A stretch of 64,000 nt of DNA from Cryptomeria japonica. Lineage: Eukaryota; Streptophyta; Pinopsida; Cupressales; Cupressaceae. Below are positions 22,080 to 33,604 of the stretch, piece by piece. Each line of letters begins with the position of its first letter. The stretch's first letter is position 1. The position numbers were made by a program, and so were the translations under genes. The notes beneath the pieces are model-generated. The model was given only the letters and a program-made list of their open reading frames with translations. It did no database searches and had not been told where the DNA came from. The stretch spans positions 626,943,740 through 627,007,739 of the forward strand of contig NC_081415.1 in NCBI RefSeq assembly GCF_030272615.1. The letters are read 5' to 3'.

Positions 22080-25000
22080 ATGGCTCAAACCCGATCACGA
22101 TCAAGGCAACGAGAAATGGAAATTGAGGAAGAAGAGGACAACCTCAATGAATTTCAAGAAGCACTTGGAGGAAATGGGAATGATGAAAACCCAAGTACTC
22201 CCACTCCTTCAACAATCGAAAGGGTTCAGCATAACCCTCATTTTAACAGATTATTTGATGAAATACTAAGGAGCAATGCGGATGCTCACTTTTTACGACT
22301 TGCTCAAGAAGGAGCCAAACTCCCCTCTGACTTTGATCTCGCCCAATTAAGACAAGCATCAGAAAGACAAAGTCGCCATGAGGAGGAAAGGCGTAGAGAT
22401 CCCATCAGATATAACATCCCTCGAGGTAACCCACCACCTCCTCCTCCAAATGAAATGGAGATGTTGCGGCAACAAGTCGAGAATCTCGCCCAACAACTTC
22501 ATAGTGGTGTTAAGACCAATCAATTCTCACTTAACGACATCTGTCCCTATCCGTTTGATAGGAATCTTTATATGCCACCCTTTCCACACGGGTTTGAAAC
22601 ACCCAAATTTGAAAAATATAGAGGAAAGGGGGATCCCCGTGATCATGTCCGAGAATTTCATTCTGCTTGTCTTGAAGTAGCTTATGAGGACACATACCTA
22701 ATGCGCCTTTTTCCCCAAAGCTTGGGAGGAACAACCACATCATGGTTTTCCCGACTTCCAGGTGGCATTAGAACATTTGAGGAACTCATCCAGAAGTTCC
22801 TATCTCATTACTCTTATAATATTGAACGCGACATCACCATGGCTGATCTATGTAACACCAAACAAAAACCAGGTGAATTATTCTTAGTATTCCTGCAACG
22901 ATGGCGCCAAATGTCTAGCAGACGTTCTCTTCAGTTACCTGAACGAGAACTAGTGGAAATTTTCATTTCCAACTTAAACGAAGAAATGGAATTTCACCTG
23001 GATGTCAAAGACACAGATTCTTTTAACGATATGATCACCAAAGGTATAAAATGTGAAAGGGCACTCATCAAAAAAGGACTCATCAAAATCTTTAATGAAC
23101 CCAAAGATGGTCCTCGCCCGCGCTTCAATAGCGATAAACCGAACTTCTGGAACAAGAATAAGAATATCGTTAACGATGGAGTTGTGGATGCTCGGACTGT
23201 CCAAAATGCACAACCTGTGGTTCGGTTTGCAGGACAAAATCCTCCACCTCAAAATAACACAAATGTTCTTCCTAATCAAGGTCGCATCACATCTCAGGAT
23301 GAACCAAGACCTCATCCACAAAAACAAAAACGCACATACACTCCCTTAGGGGAACCCATTGAAACAGTGATGCGACAACTCATTTCTCAGAATTTGATCA
23401 CTCTACCTAAGTTATCAAATTATGAGCCTCAAGTCAAACCGGCATGGTGGAGAGATACTGAACATTGTGAGTTCCATCAAGGAAGAGGACACAAGACAAG
23501 TAATTGTCACCGATTGAAAGATCTCATTCAGGATCTTATTGACCGAGGAGAAATTGAAATTGAAGGGCATGACCCAAAAACAACCAATAATGATCATCAG
23601 ATGTTCAAGAATCCACTTCCATCGCAAGATCAAAGGGGTCCTTCGACGTCCAGTCGAGGTCCTGATACCACTGATTATACGCAAGCTGCGTATAATTACA
23701 CTGTAAATCACCTGTATGATGCCAGTGAACAAATTGCAACCATAACCTTCAAAAATCCCACCTCAAATTGCAATGTTGTTACACGTCGTGGCAAGGTCAC
23801 CATCAAGGCAGCTCCACAAGGCACCACCTCCGTCCCAAAGCAGTACAATCTTGTGGAACAATTAGACAAAACCCCTGCACTTATATCCATTTTGGAGCTT
23901 TTGCGTCTGTCACCCTCTCATAAAACAATCTTGGATCAAGCACTCCAAGAGGCGTCAGTCCCTGCAAATCTAAATACGGACCAATTTCAAGCCATGGTTG
24001 GAAGTCTAAAGTCATCACCTTGTCTCACTTTTTCTGAAAGCGACAACTCTTCTTTCCAACAACCTCATAACGCCTCACTCCACATTGAAGGCTTTGTCAA
24101 CCAACACAGGATCAAGCGAGTCTTGATCGATAATGGAGCAGGCCTAAACATTTGCACACTTCAGTTGGTCACAGCATTGGGATATGCAATAGAATCAGTG
24201 GATCCTCGTAAGAAGATCACCATCAAAGCCTATGATGATGCAGAGCGTTCATCCAAAGGAGCTGTGGTACTACCAATCCGAGTGGGCCCTGTGGTAAAGC
24301 ATATCATTTGTCAGGTTCTGGACCTTCCTCTGCCATATAATCTATTATTAGGGAGACCTTGGATACATGCCATGCAAGCTGTTCCATCTACCTACCATCA
24401 ATGTATCAAGTTCCCACATAACGGGGTCGAGATCACAATCCTGGGCGATGCAAATCCCTTTGCATTTTGCCATAATATCAGCCATCAACCAGAGATTACC
24501 ATTCCTAATAATAGAGAAGCCATTTCCTCCACATCATATGTAAATCCCGCCTCTCTTGCCAGTTCAAACACCCCTATACCCAAGCAAGAAAAGCTTAAAA
24601 TGAAAGTCGCAGAGGAAGGTCCTGGAGAATACAACTTGAGTCAGCTCTTTTGTGTGGGACAAATGCCCACTTCTCCTAGAACACATGGTAAACCACAGCA
24701 GTTGCTCCAGCAACCACTAAACACGCCAGCATGTGCCTTAACACCTTTCATCCTTGGAAAGAGTCAAGAGGAAGAAACACAAGATGAGGACCTGGCGGAC
24801 TGGATCTATAAAGATCCCATCACCACTGACAAACCGCAAGTTACACTTCCTACAGAACAATATGGCAAAGGCCTCCTCATTATGCAAAGAATGGGATATG
24901 ATGGTCAGAGTGCTTTGGGATACTGCAAACAAGGACGACACGAACCTCTACTACCAGAATTCAAGCCCAAAGGTAATACAGGCCTTGGCTTTGAAAAAGA

Positions 25001-28000
25001 GATCCTTCCTAAACTCAGATTCAAAGGAAAACCCAGCAAACCATTTTGCCCACCTACTGCAAAGAGGATACCTTTCATAATCAAAGCACCATCAAGCACT
25101 ATCCCCACTGCCCCCTCAAGGCTCACAACTCCACCATCACCAATGTCACTCATCCCATCAAACGAACCAGTAATCCTATCAGCAACACCATTTGTAGGAG
25201 CAACTATATTGGAACCCGCAGCAGCATCTATGGCACCAGTAGTTCCAGCAGAAGCCACTGAGTCACCATTACCGATACTTCCAGTGACAAATCCATTAAA
25301 CCCCATCACAATTCCTGCAACACCGATCACTACAAGGATACATAAACCAATCACACCTGTCGTGTTTAAAGACATCCCAGTATGGTATAGCAATCAGATG
25401 CTGGAGAGTGATTCAGAGACCGACTCACATGAGTGGGAATTCGATTCAGTACAACTTAACACTTCAGATGAGGAAGACACATCACCACCTCCGCCACGCA
25501 AAGACATCCCTGTTTACGGAGAAGCACAGATAAAGACCACTTGGGTACCTGAGCTGGAAACATCTTCCACAGACCCTATGTCTCATCCTACGCCTGATTC
25601 TGACAGGGAGAGTACCATCAACGACCTTCACCACACTGTCTTAACCCTCACTAATACATCTCCCGCACTTAACCTAATCGATGACGTAATGCCCATTGTC
25701 CACCCTGAACTCATCGAATGGAACCAACCAAATCCCCCATGTCTTGACCTCTTCCAAAACGATGAGGCTATCATTGACTTTTTGGAATTAAGGGATAATC
25801 TACCAAGCGGGGATCACAAAGCTGGATTCGCCATTCAACTTAATAGCGCAGCATACTTCGGGGCAGATGCCAAACCCTTCAGCTGCAAAAATATAACAAT
25901 AAAACATGGATCTTCCAGCGAAAACCACACTGTGGCACTGTTTGATCCCACAAAAGTAAAAAGAAAGAGCGTATCCAACGGTGAAAACCTCTCTGAGGCG
26001 CCTGAGGATGAAGGGTTTGACATTCTCCCTGCTAGTACACAACAGGAACGATCAACGATTCTTATTGAGGAAACCAAAGAATACAATGTGGGGACTCCTG
26101 AAAACCCTCATATCATACATCTGGCATCTCTTCTCACTCCAGAGGAACAGCCTCAATTCATAGAGTTCTTCCAGCAGCGTCAGATCAACTTTGCATGGTC
26201 ATATGCAGACATGCCTGGGCTTGATCCTGATTTAGTCATGCATCATCTCACAGTAGCAAAAGGAGCCAAACCTGTCAAGCAGAAGCTTCGTAAGATGCAT
26301 CCTCAGATTGCCGTGCTAGTCAAAACAGAACTCAAGAAACTCCTGGATGTTGGTTTCATTAGACCAATTGATTATGCAGAATGGATCTCCAACATTGTAC
26401 CAGTTGGCAAACCAAAAGGGGGCATCCGCATTTGTACAGACTTCAAAGATCTGAATAAGGCATGTCCTAAGGACGACTTCCCTCTACCAAATATCGACAT
26501 CATAGTAGATTTGACAGCAAGACATGCCATGCTTTCACTCATGGATGGCTTTTCAGGATACAATCAAATAAAGATCGCACCAGAGGACCAACATAAGACA
26601 GCCTTCACATGTCCATGGGGCACATACTGCTGGAATGTAATGCCTTTTGGTCTAAAGAATGCAGGAGCGACCTATCAAAGAGCAATGACCACCATCTTCC
26701 ATGACATGATGCATACTATAATGGAAGATTATGTGGATGATTTACTAGCAAAATCACTTACTAGAGAAGGACATCTTCACATCTTAGATAAAATCTTTGA
26801 TAGACTGGAACAATACCATGTTCGACTCAACCCAAAGAAATGTGTCTTCGGAGTGATCTCCGGGAAGCTTCTAGGATACATTGTCTCAAGCAAAGGCATT
26901 GAGGTCGATCCAGCAAAGGTTAAAGCAATCATGGACATGCCACCTCCAAAGAATATCAGTCAGCTAAGAACACTACAAGGACGGCTTCAATCCATCCGCA
27001 GATTCATTGCACAATTGGCTGATAAGTGTCACCCATTCACACACCTGCTACACAAGAACATCCGCTTTCAGTGGGATGCCCGATGCCAGCAAGCATTTCA
27101 GGTGCTTAAAGACTATCTCATGAATCCACCATTGCTGATGCCACCAGATCCAAGTAGACCATTATTGCTCTATATCTCAGCAACAAGTACAGCATTGGGT
27201 GTACTACTGGCACAACATAATGCAGAAGGAAAAGAGTGTGCTATTTACTACATCTCTCGCACACTGGTGGGCTATGAACTCAATTACACGCCTATTGAGC
27301 GAGCTTGCCTAGCAGTAATCTTGGCAGCCACTAAACTGAGGCACTATCTGTTAACACACAAGGTGCAACTCATTGCAAAGATTGATCCACTCAAGTATTT
27401 ACTCAGCAAAGCAGCATTGACAGGCCGCTTGGCCAAATGGGTGATGATTCTAAGTGAATTTGACATTGAGTATGTGGACCGTAAAGCTATCAAAGGTCAA
27501 GTTATTGCAGATCAGTTGGCCGATGCACCACTCATAGGCGATCATCCCCTCATTTCCAATTTTCCAGATGAAGAGATATTCATGCTCACAAAAGTACAAC
27601 CATGGAAACTATATTTTGATGGTTCATACACTAGGCACGGCTCGGGGGCAGGCATTCTGTTTATCACACCTCAAGGTGATAGCATCCCGAAGTCTTATAG
27701 GCTCACATTTCCATGCACAAACAACATAGCAGAGTATGAGGCCTTGATCACAGGACTCAGGTTAGCCGTACAATGGAAATTACAAGAACTACAAGTAAAT
27801 GGCGACTCACAACTGGTCATTCGACAAGCAACTAATGAATATCAGACCAAAGATGATAAACTCATGCCATACAAGCTAATGGTGGACAGTCTAAAGACAT
27901 CATTTACTACTATCACTTTTGAGCAGATACCAAGAGATCAGAATCGAGCTGCTGACGCCATGGCTACCATCGCATCTCTACTAGATCTTCCACAGAATTC

Positions 28001-29354
28001 AACACGCTACGAGTTCTTGGTAGAACAACTTTGGATCCCCGCTTATGATATCCCTGAATCTGAAATGATATGTTGCCTTGTTGGTTCTGAATCCCCATGG
28101 TACGGTGAGTTCTACACCTATCTCCGCGATCACACCCTTCCTCCCAACCAATCAAATAACCAACGTAAAACCTTCATTCGCCAAACTGCTCGATATACCA
28201 TTATTGCCGAAACCCTATACCGACGCAGTCTTGATGGTACTCTCCTTCGATGTCTAGAACAAGGTGAGATAACAAAGGCTTTGGAAGAGGTACATGAAGG
28301 AATTTGCGGGACTCACTCAAGTGGTCCATCACTAGCCAAGAAGATCATGCGAGCTGGATACTATTGGCCATCTATGGAAAAGGATTCCTACTACTTTGTT
28401 AGGAAGTGCAAAAAATGTCAAGTTCATGGCGACCTAATACATGCACCAGCTCAAGAACTGCAACCAATCACAACACCATGGCCTTTTTGTCAATGGGGTC
28501 TTGATCTTGTGGGTAAAATCCATCCATCTTCATCCAATGGCCATAAATTCATTATTACCGCCACCGAATATTTCACCAAGTGGATCGAAGCTGTTCCACT
28601 TACCCAAGTCACCGGCAAGCAGATCGCCTCATTCATCCTCAATTACATCATCTGTCGGTATGGTGTGCCCATGTCCATTGTCACAGATAACGGTCTTCCT
28701 TTCAAAAATCAGGATGTCCGTGAGCTTTGTGAGAAATTTCATATCCAACACCGCTTTTCCACTCCCTATTACCCACAAGGCAATGGTCAGGCCGAAGCAT
28801 CCAATAAAAACATATTGAGGATCCTAAAGAAGACAGTCAATGATGCCGGTCGTGATTGGCATGTTCAATTGAATCCAGCGCTATGGGCATATCGAACTAG
28901 CATTCGAACCCCTACAGGTGCAACTCCTTATTCATTGGTCTATGGTGCAAAAGCTATCTTGCCTATTGAGGTCGAGATACCATCATTAAGGGTTTCCTTG
29001 CACAATCTCATTGATGATGACGCATACAGAGTCTCACGCCTTCAGGACTTGGAGCTACTTGATGAGAAGCGACAAGCTGCATACAACCATCTCAAAGCCT
29101 ATCAGCAGCGCATGAGTAGAAGCTACAATCACCGAGTTAGACCTCGTACATTTGAGGTAGGTGATCTTGTTCTTCGAGAGAATCCTCGCAACCAACCAAA
29201 TAGAGAACATCAAGGCAAGTTTGAATCAAATTGGCTAGGCCCATATGTTGTCACTGCTGTATTTGGGTCCGGGGCATATCAGTTGGCTACATCAGACGGA
29301 GAACCGCTCGCAGATCCAATCAACAGCATGCACCTCAAACGGTTTTACACATAA
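22080..29354 (+). CDS. G2 gag-pol polyprotein (Tat lineage), 2,424 aa
   Basis: A single intact frame from ATG. Gag core is at about residues 187-310. A zinc-knuckle variant C-X2-H-X4-H-X4-C is at 463-476 (CEFHQGRGHKTSNC). The protease active site is VLIDNGAGLNI, with Asp684 and Asn in place of the usual Ser/Thr. A G-patch-like motif is at about 928-971 (YGKGLLIMQRMGYDG..GLGF), then a long Pro/Thr/Ser-rich linker to about 1250. RT spans about 1388-1620 with YVDD at 1551-1554. RNase H at about 1693-1815 lacks the first catalytic Asp (LLLYISATSTALG). aRNH at 1842-1966 keeps YFDG, AEYEA, NGDSQL and AADAMA. Integrase has a zinc region at 2072-2113 and Asp2142, Asp2203 and Glu2239 (D-X35-E). Gag and pol share one frame, so their ratio must be set by processing or another mechanism. 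Confidence 0.95.
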   Translation: MAQTRSRSRQREMEIEEEEDNLNEFQEALGGNGNDENPSTPTPSTIERVQHNPHFNRLFDEILRSNADAHFLRLAQEGAKLPSDFDLAQLRQASERQSRHEEERRRDPIRYNIPRGNPPPPPPNEMEMLRQQVENLAQQLHSGVKTNQFSLNDICPYPFDRNLYMPPFPHGFETPKFEKYRGKGDPRDHVREFHSACLEVAYEDTYLMRLFPQSLGGTTTSWFSRLPGGIRTFEELIQKFLSHYSYNIERDITMADLCNTKQKPGELFLVFLQRWRQMSSRRSLQLPERELVEIFISNLNEEMEFHLDVKDTDSFNDMITKGIKCERALIKKGLIKIFNEPKDGPRPRFNSDKPNFWNKNKNIVNDGVVDARTVQNAQPVVRFAGQNPPPQNNTNVLPNQGRITSQDEPRPHPQKQKRTYTPLGEPIETVMRQLISQNLITLPKLSNYEPQVKPAWWRDTEHCEFHQGRGHKTSNCHRLKDLIQDLIDRGEIEIEGHDPKTTNNDHQMFKNPLPSQDQRGPSTSSRGPDTTDYTQAAYNYTVNHLYDASEQIATITFKNPTSNCNVVTRRGKVTIKAAPQGTTSVPKQYNLVEQLDKTPALISILELLRLSPSHKTILDQALQEASVPANLNTDQFQAMVGSLKSSPCLTFSESDNSSFQQPHNASLHIEGFVNQHRIKRVLIDNGAGLNICTLQLVTALGYAIESVDPRKKITIKAYDDAERSSKGAVVLPIRVGPVVKHIICQVLDLPLPYNLLLGRPWIHAMQAVPSTYHQCIKFPHNGVEITILGDANPFAFCHNISHQPEITIPNNREAISSTSYVNPASLASSNTPIPKQEKLKMKVAEEGPGEYNLSQLFCVGQMPTSPRTHGKPQQLLQQPLNTPACALTPFILGKSQEEETQDEDLADWIYKDPITTDKPQVTLPTEQYGKGLLIMQRMGYDGQSALGYCKQGRHEPLLPEFKPKGNTGLGFEKEILPKLRFKGKPSKPFCPPTAKRIPFIIKAPSSTIPTAPSRLTTPPSPMSLIPSNEPVILSATPFVGATILEPAAASMAPVVPAEATESPLPILPVTNPLNPITIPATPITTRIHKPITPVVFKDIPVWYSNQMLESDSETDSHEWEFDSVQLNTSDEEDTSPPPPRKDIPVYGEAQIKTTWVPELETSSTDPMSHPTPDSDRESTINDLHHTVLTLTNTSPALNLIDDVMPIVHPELIEWNQPNPPCLDLFQNDEAIIDFLELRDNLPSGDHKAGFAIQLNSAAYFGADAKPFSCKNITIKHGSSSENHTVALFDPTKVKRKSVSNGENLSEAPEDEGFDILPASTQQERSTILIEETKEYNVGTPENPHIIHLASLLTPEEQPQFIEFFQQRQINFAWSYADMPGLDPDLVMHHLTVAKGAKPVKQKLRKMHPQIAVLVKTELKKLLDVGFIRPIDYAEWISNIVPVGKPKGGIRICTDFKDLNKACPKDDFPLPNIDIIVDLTARHAMLSLMDGFSGYNQIKIAPEDQHKTAFTCPWGTYCWNVMPFGLKNAGATYQRAMTTIFHDMMHTIMEDYVDDLLAKSLTREGHLHILDKIFDRLEQYHVRLNPKKCVFGVISGKLLGYIVSSKGIEVDPAKVKAIMDMPPPKNISQLRTLQGRLQSIRRFIAQLADKCHPFTHLLHKNIRFQWDARCQQAFQVLKDYLMNPPLLMPPDPSRPLLLYISATSTALGVLLAQHNAEGKECAIYYISRTLVGYELNYTPIERACLAVILAATKLRHYLLTHKVQLIAKIDPLKYLLSKAALTGRLAKWVMILSEFDIEYVDRKAIKGQVIADQLADAPLIGDHPLISNFPDEEIFMLTKVQPWKLYFDGSYTRHGSGAGILFITPQGDSIPKSYRLTFPCTNNIAEYEALITGLRLAVQWKLQELQVNGDSQLVIRQATNEYQTKDDKLMPYKLMVDSLKTSFTTITFEQIPRDQNRAADAMATIASLLDLPQNSTRYEFLVEQLWIPAYDIPESEMICCLVGSESPWYGEFYTYLRDHTLPPNQSNNQRKTFIRQTARYTIIAETLYRRSLDGTLLRCLEQGEITKALEEVHEGICGTHSSGPSLAKKIMRAGYYWPSMEKDSYYFVRKCKKCQVHGDLIHAPAQELQPITTPWPFCQWGLDLVGKIHPSSSNGHKFIITATEYFTKWIEAVPLTQVTGKQIASFILNYIICRYGVPMSIVTDNGLPFKNQDVRELCEKFHIQHRFSTPYYPQGNGQAEASNKNILRILKKTVNDAGRDWHVQLNPALWAYRTSIRTPTGATPYSLVYGAKAILPIEVEIPSLRVSLHNLIDDDAYRVSRLQDLELLDEKRQAAYNHLKAYQQRMSRSYNHRVRPRTFEVGDLVLRENPRNQPNREHQGKFESNWLGPYVVTAVFGSGAYQLATSDGEPLADPINSMHLKRFYT

Positions 29355-31782
29355 GCTGTACAGAGCATCAGGCTCCCCTGCCTATCAGAAAATACCAAAA
29401 AACATTCAGAAAAATGTCCTGAAGAAAATATAAAAACATTCAAAAAAGTAAAGAAAAATCATGCATCCAAACGGTGAACAACCACTCCGGTGGCACCTTG
29501 GGTAAGAACGATGGTGAAAACCTGGCAAACAGGCGCCACTCGTAAAGGCTATGGCTCCATTATCTTTCAGACTTGTGGCGATCACATCTACTTCATACAT
29601 ACATCCATCCATCCATCAACCATGGCTTGTTATTCCTCTGCAATTATGATAGTACTCCATACATCTTGCATCCCGCTTTTTCATAGTCATGTCTAAAACT
29701 GGGGGCAATGCCCTTACAATCTAGATGATGGAAGTGGATTCTACATTGTCTTATGATTCATTAAGTTCTTCATTCAAACAATCATCAAAAATCCAAAAAC
29801 ATTCAAAAATATCTCGCAAAAATACCAAAAACATTCAAAACAATTCAAAATCCAAAAACATTGACAAAACCATTGAAAAATCACACAAAAACATGGCAAC
29901 ACCTTGTACATACTCATCCATGCAGATACCAAAACAAACATTGCGACAAACTACTCACACAATGACCATTTACCAAACAACCACACAATCCACATCAACA
30001 ATCCAAAACTGTCTTTAAAACAAGGATGCATCCTTCCTTACCAAAACAAAGACAAGATGATGTTTTCTTTGACAAGAAAATTCTGTTAGGCTGTCAAATA
30101 CTTGGTTGATTTGTGAGTAATTCATTTGTTTATCTGTATCGGGATCTTTTCAACATTGTTTTGTATCGTTTGTGCATTATTTCCGATGAAGTTCTGGGGC
30201 ATGTACTAATGGTGTCTACGTGGGAAGTTCACCAAGCTACGTGATCTTATGCCAAATGCAGTCATAGATCACTACGACTTGCTGACTACAGCGTATATCT
30301 CGACCATATGAGCATGAACCATTACCAAGGATCCATATTCTTTATTCTTTATGTATATATTGTTTGTTTACAGGTACAATGTTCATTCTTTGGTTCCTCC
30401 TCATCCAATTTGGATAAAGGTTTTTATTTCTTAGTACGGTATGCACTTGTCTCAGGATATGATCAGCCTAAGATCAAGGAGGACGATCCAAGTCATGCAT
30501 GAAAGGAGATAATCCTTATCTGTTCCGCAAGCAATACTCAGGTCAACTTGATCCATTATATCAAGTTGCTTGTATTAACTTGCTATATCAAAATCCATGT
30601 AAGAAAGACTCTGGTCATCTTGAATCTTTATGTCAAGTTGCTTGTATTTTCTTACAACATTTTAAAGCTCAATGATGAAAAATAATGCACCATGGATCAT
30701 CATTCCATCTCATTTGTATATATTGCATTCCGTTGCATTCCATCCATCCATACATTCATAAATAGTTGCATATCATTCATACATAGTAATGACAATGGAT
30801 ACTCTATTTTCCTCTTCTTCCATAGGAATGTAATAGGTCCTCCATTTCTTCTATCTAACATTGCACCCCCCCCACCCTCCCCATCTCAATAATCAGCATC
30901 ACATACCCTACATCGTGTCCCAATCAGCCTAATCAAGCCACGTTCCTCACCATCCATCTCTAACTAGGAGGGATTGTGTTTCCTATCCTAAGTCATCCAA
31001 TAAGTCAAGAAAGTTACTCTATCTGCACAGATACATCGTCTCACACACACCTAGACTATCAACAGATACTCTGATCAAGTATCTTCGGGTCTCAACAGGT
31101 AATCGATTATGGTAATCCTAGACTACATCAGGCATTTATCATAATGACCTAGTCTCAACGGGGCTACTATGATTCCCCACAACCATCCATCACACGCACA
31201 CACTATCAATTGATCAACCAATCAAACACAATCCAACGGACAATTACATCAATTGTCTACGTCTCAACGAGTATTTTGCTTCATATACCTTGACTTCATC
31301 GGACAATTACATCAATTGTCTAAGTCACCATCAGGTCACTTTGATTCACTTACTCAGACTTTATCATGTTCAAGCGACCAACTGACATCAACTGTCACGC
31401 TTTGACTTGACCGGGGCAATTCAACCGATTGCACCAGATTGTCCAACCAATTTTGATCAATTGTATAGCATCAATCAAAACCCCACACTACATCTGCTAT
31501 GTATCTCTTGCATGACCTCAGGGTACTCGTTGGCTTGTTGTTTCTTCATATTCACTCCATTTTCTCCCATTCTTTCATCATTAGTTCTAATTTCTTCTAT
31601 TCTACCTCCCCTCCGCTTTTCATTCTTTTTCGAGAGATCGCCCGATTTTTCAAAAAAATTCGGCCCATCCCTCGAGGGGGCATACCACCCATTAAATTTA
31701 CATTTTATGGGGCATTTCTTCACACCTATTTTTCTTTCTTTGAAACGACGCGATAAACCGCACCGTCTCAAAGAGGGGCAAA
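29355..31782 (+). other. G2 3' non-coding region
   Basis: About 2.4 kb without a supported gene. Bases 29380-29460 and 29760-29890 are runs of CATTCAAAA/CCAAAAACA words. A phrase AAACTGGGGGCAATGCCC at 29697 resembles one common after pol in plant gypsy elements. A 23-bp phrase containing CAATTACATCAATTGTCTA occurs at 31237 and 31299, with a weaker copy near 31375, suggesting a degraded ~62-bp tandem repeat. Confidence 0.55.
31771..31782 (+). promoter_or_regulatory. G2 polypurine tract
   Basis: AAGAGGGGCAAA lies directly before the TG of the 3' LTR and would prime plus-strand DNA synthesis. Confidence 0.85.
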
Positions 31783-33599
31783 TGTAGTCACATAAATCTG
31801 TCCACTTAATTAAATGAATACGTAGTATTTATTTGATTATTTAACCATCAATTAATAATTAATTAAATTAATATTTAATTAATTCATCTTAACCCTCTTC
31901 TCCTATTAATTAAATAAATTATTCAATTTATTTGATTTAATTCACTTAACCAAATTCAGACCATTAATTAAATAAATAAATCATATTTATTTAATTAAAT
32001 CTTCTCTCACATTTAAATAAATTAATATTTATTTAAAACCCCCAAAATCCCACCTCTCACATTTAAATAAATTAACATTTATTTAAATCACCTTTATCCT
32101 CCACCCACTTGTATTTTCCTACAAATGCAAGTTGCACAATTATTTTAAATAAATAATTTATTTAAATCACCTTTATCCTCCACCCACTTGTATTTTCCTA
32201 CAAAAGCAAGTTGCACAACTATTTTAAATAAATTATTTATTTAAAATCCTATTTATCCTCACCCACTTGAAACCTTTAATGGTTTCCCTTAAAGTATTCA
32301 AACTTGATGGCTTTAAAGTCTTCAAACTTGATGGCTTCCTTCTATAATCTTCTTAAGACTTTAATGGTTTTCCTTAAAGTCTTCAAGCCTTTAATGGTTT
32401 CCCTCAAAGTCTTCAAGCATTTTAATGCTTTATCTTCATTTTTCTCATTTAAATAAATTAATATTTATTTGAATATTTATCCAAATGCAAATTACACCAT
32501 TTAATTGAAATAAATGATTTTATTTTAATTGAAAATACCAAAATTTCTCCCACTTGCATTTTCCTACAAAATCCACTTGTATGCCTAAACCCCTTCTAGA
32601 TTCTTCTAACCCCTTCCTAATTAATTTAATCCATCCCCTAATTATTGTCACATTCCTAAGCAAAATGGAGTCACTTCTCAAAGCCTAAAAGTCTTGGATA
32701 ACCTTTGAAAGCTTCCAACCTTCAACCACTAAATGGCTCAAAGTCTTTGATAACCATTGAAGGCTTTCAACCTTCAACAACTTAATCCCCAAAGTCTCCA
32801 ATAACCATTAATGGTTAATTCAACCCTCCCACATGGTTAAAACATTTGTTTTGACTCAACCTCTACCCAACCCAAAGGTCTCATCAGGCCATTAATGCTT
32901 TGACCATGATTATCTCTTAAACATTTGCACAAAGGTTTATCCTTGCATTAACTCCTAATCCAGTGGGTAATCCTAATTTAGGCTTGACCCTTACCTTCTA
33001 GATAACCATGAAGTCTTCTCAGGCCTTTAATGCCTCCAACCTCCTCTCTCAACCCAATCCTATGTTGAAACTTGTCACCATTTTATTGGTGCCAATTGTG
33101 CACATGGATCCCCAACTTTCAATCCTAACCCTTGTTAAGATTGCTCAATCTTAACCCTTCATTTCCCTATTTCTTCTATAAATAGAACCCTTCTCCTCAA
33201 GCAAAAGGAGAAGCATTTTAGAGTATTGTTGTTATACTGGCATTAGCATAGAGCTTTTTCATAGCATCACTATCTACTCTAGCATAGTATTTAGCTTTTC
33301 ATTTCATATTTGAAGCTTAGTATTAAATCTCAATCCTCCATAAGCATCCATAGTGCAAAAAGCTGCTGAGAGCTACACTCATTTGGGACTTGGAGAGGAG
33401 AGGAACAAGGGAGGAGCAACTATGAGCATCTTGATTAGCTATTTCATTTTATGTTTATATGCTTTCTATTTCATGCTTAATATCTCTCTTGATATGCCTG
33501 TTTAGGATAATCTTTTGTTGCTAACACTAACGTTTGTTTCTTGTGCTCTTGTGTGTGTTGCCATCAAACAGATTTTCTAATCCTTTTTCCAAAGCATCA
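31783..33599 (+). repeat. G2 3' LTR
   Basis: It has the same 1,817-bp length as the 5' LTR. The only differences I found are near the end: CCAAAGCATCA here against GCAGAGCATCA there. The TATA box is at 33177-33184. Confidence 0.95.
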
Positions 33600-33604
33600 A
33601 GTTC
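33600..33604. repeat. Target-site duplication of G2 (right copy)
   Basis: AGTTC matches 17543-17547. Confidence 0.9.

Larger units (their letters stand above)
17548..33599 (+). mobile_element. Element G2: complete Tat-type Ty3/gypsy LTR retrotransposon, 16,052 bp
   Basis: Every structural part is present and in order: a 1,817-bp LTR, a tRNA-Trp-type primer-binding site, a 2.7-kb leader, one uninterrupted gag-pol frame of 2,424 codons, a 2.4-kb 3' region, a polypurine tract and a second 1,817-bp LTR. A 5-bp AGTTC duplication flanks it. By eye the LTRs differ at only two bases, both within the last 15. An order of RT, RNase H, aRNH, integrase with no chromodomain marks the Tat lineage. G2 split the older ORF X. 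This is the youngest insertion in the window and could still be competent. Confidence 0.95.

Noticed and set aside
24905-25393. 162-codon minus-strand frame opposite G2 gag-pol
   Set aside because: Gly/Val-rich antisense shadow of the Pro/Thr-rich linker; no independent support.
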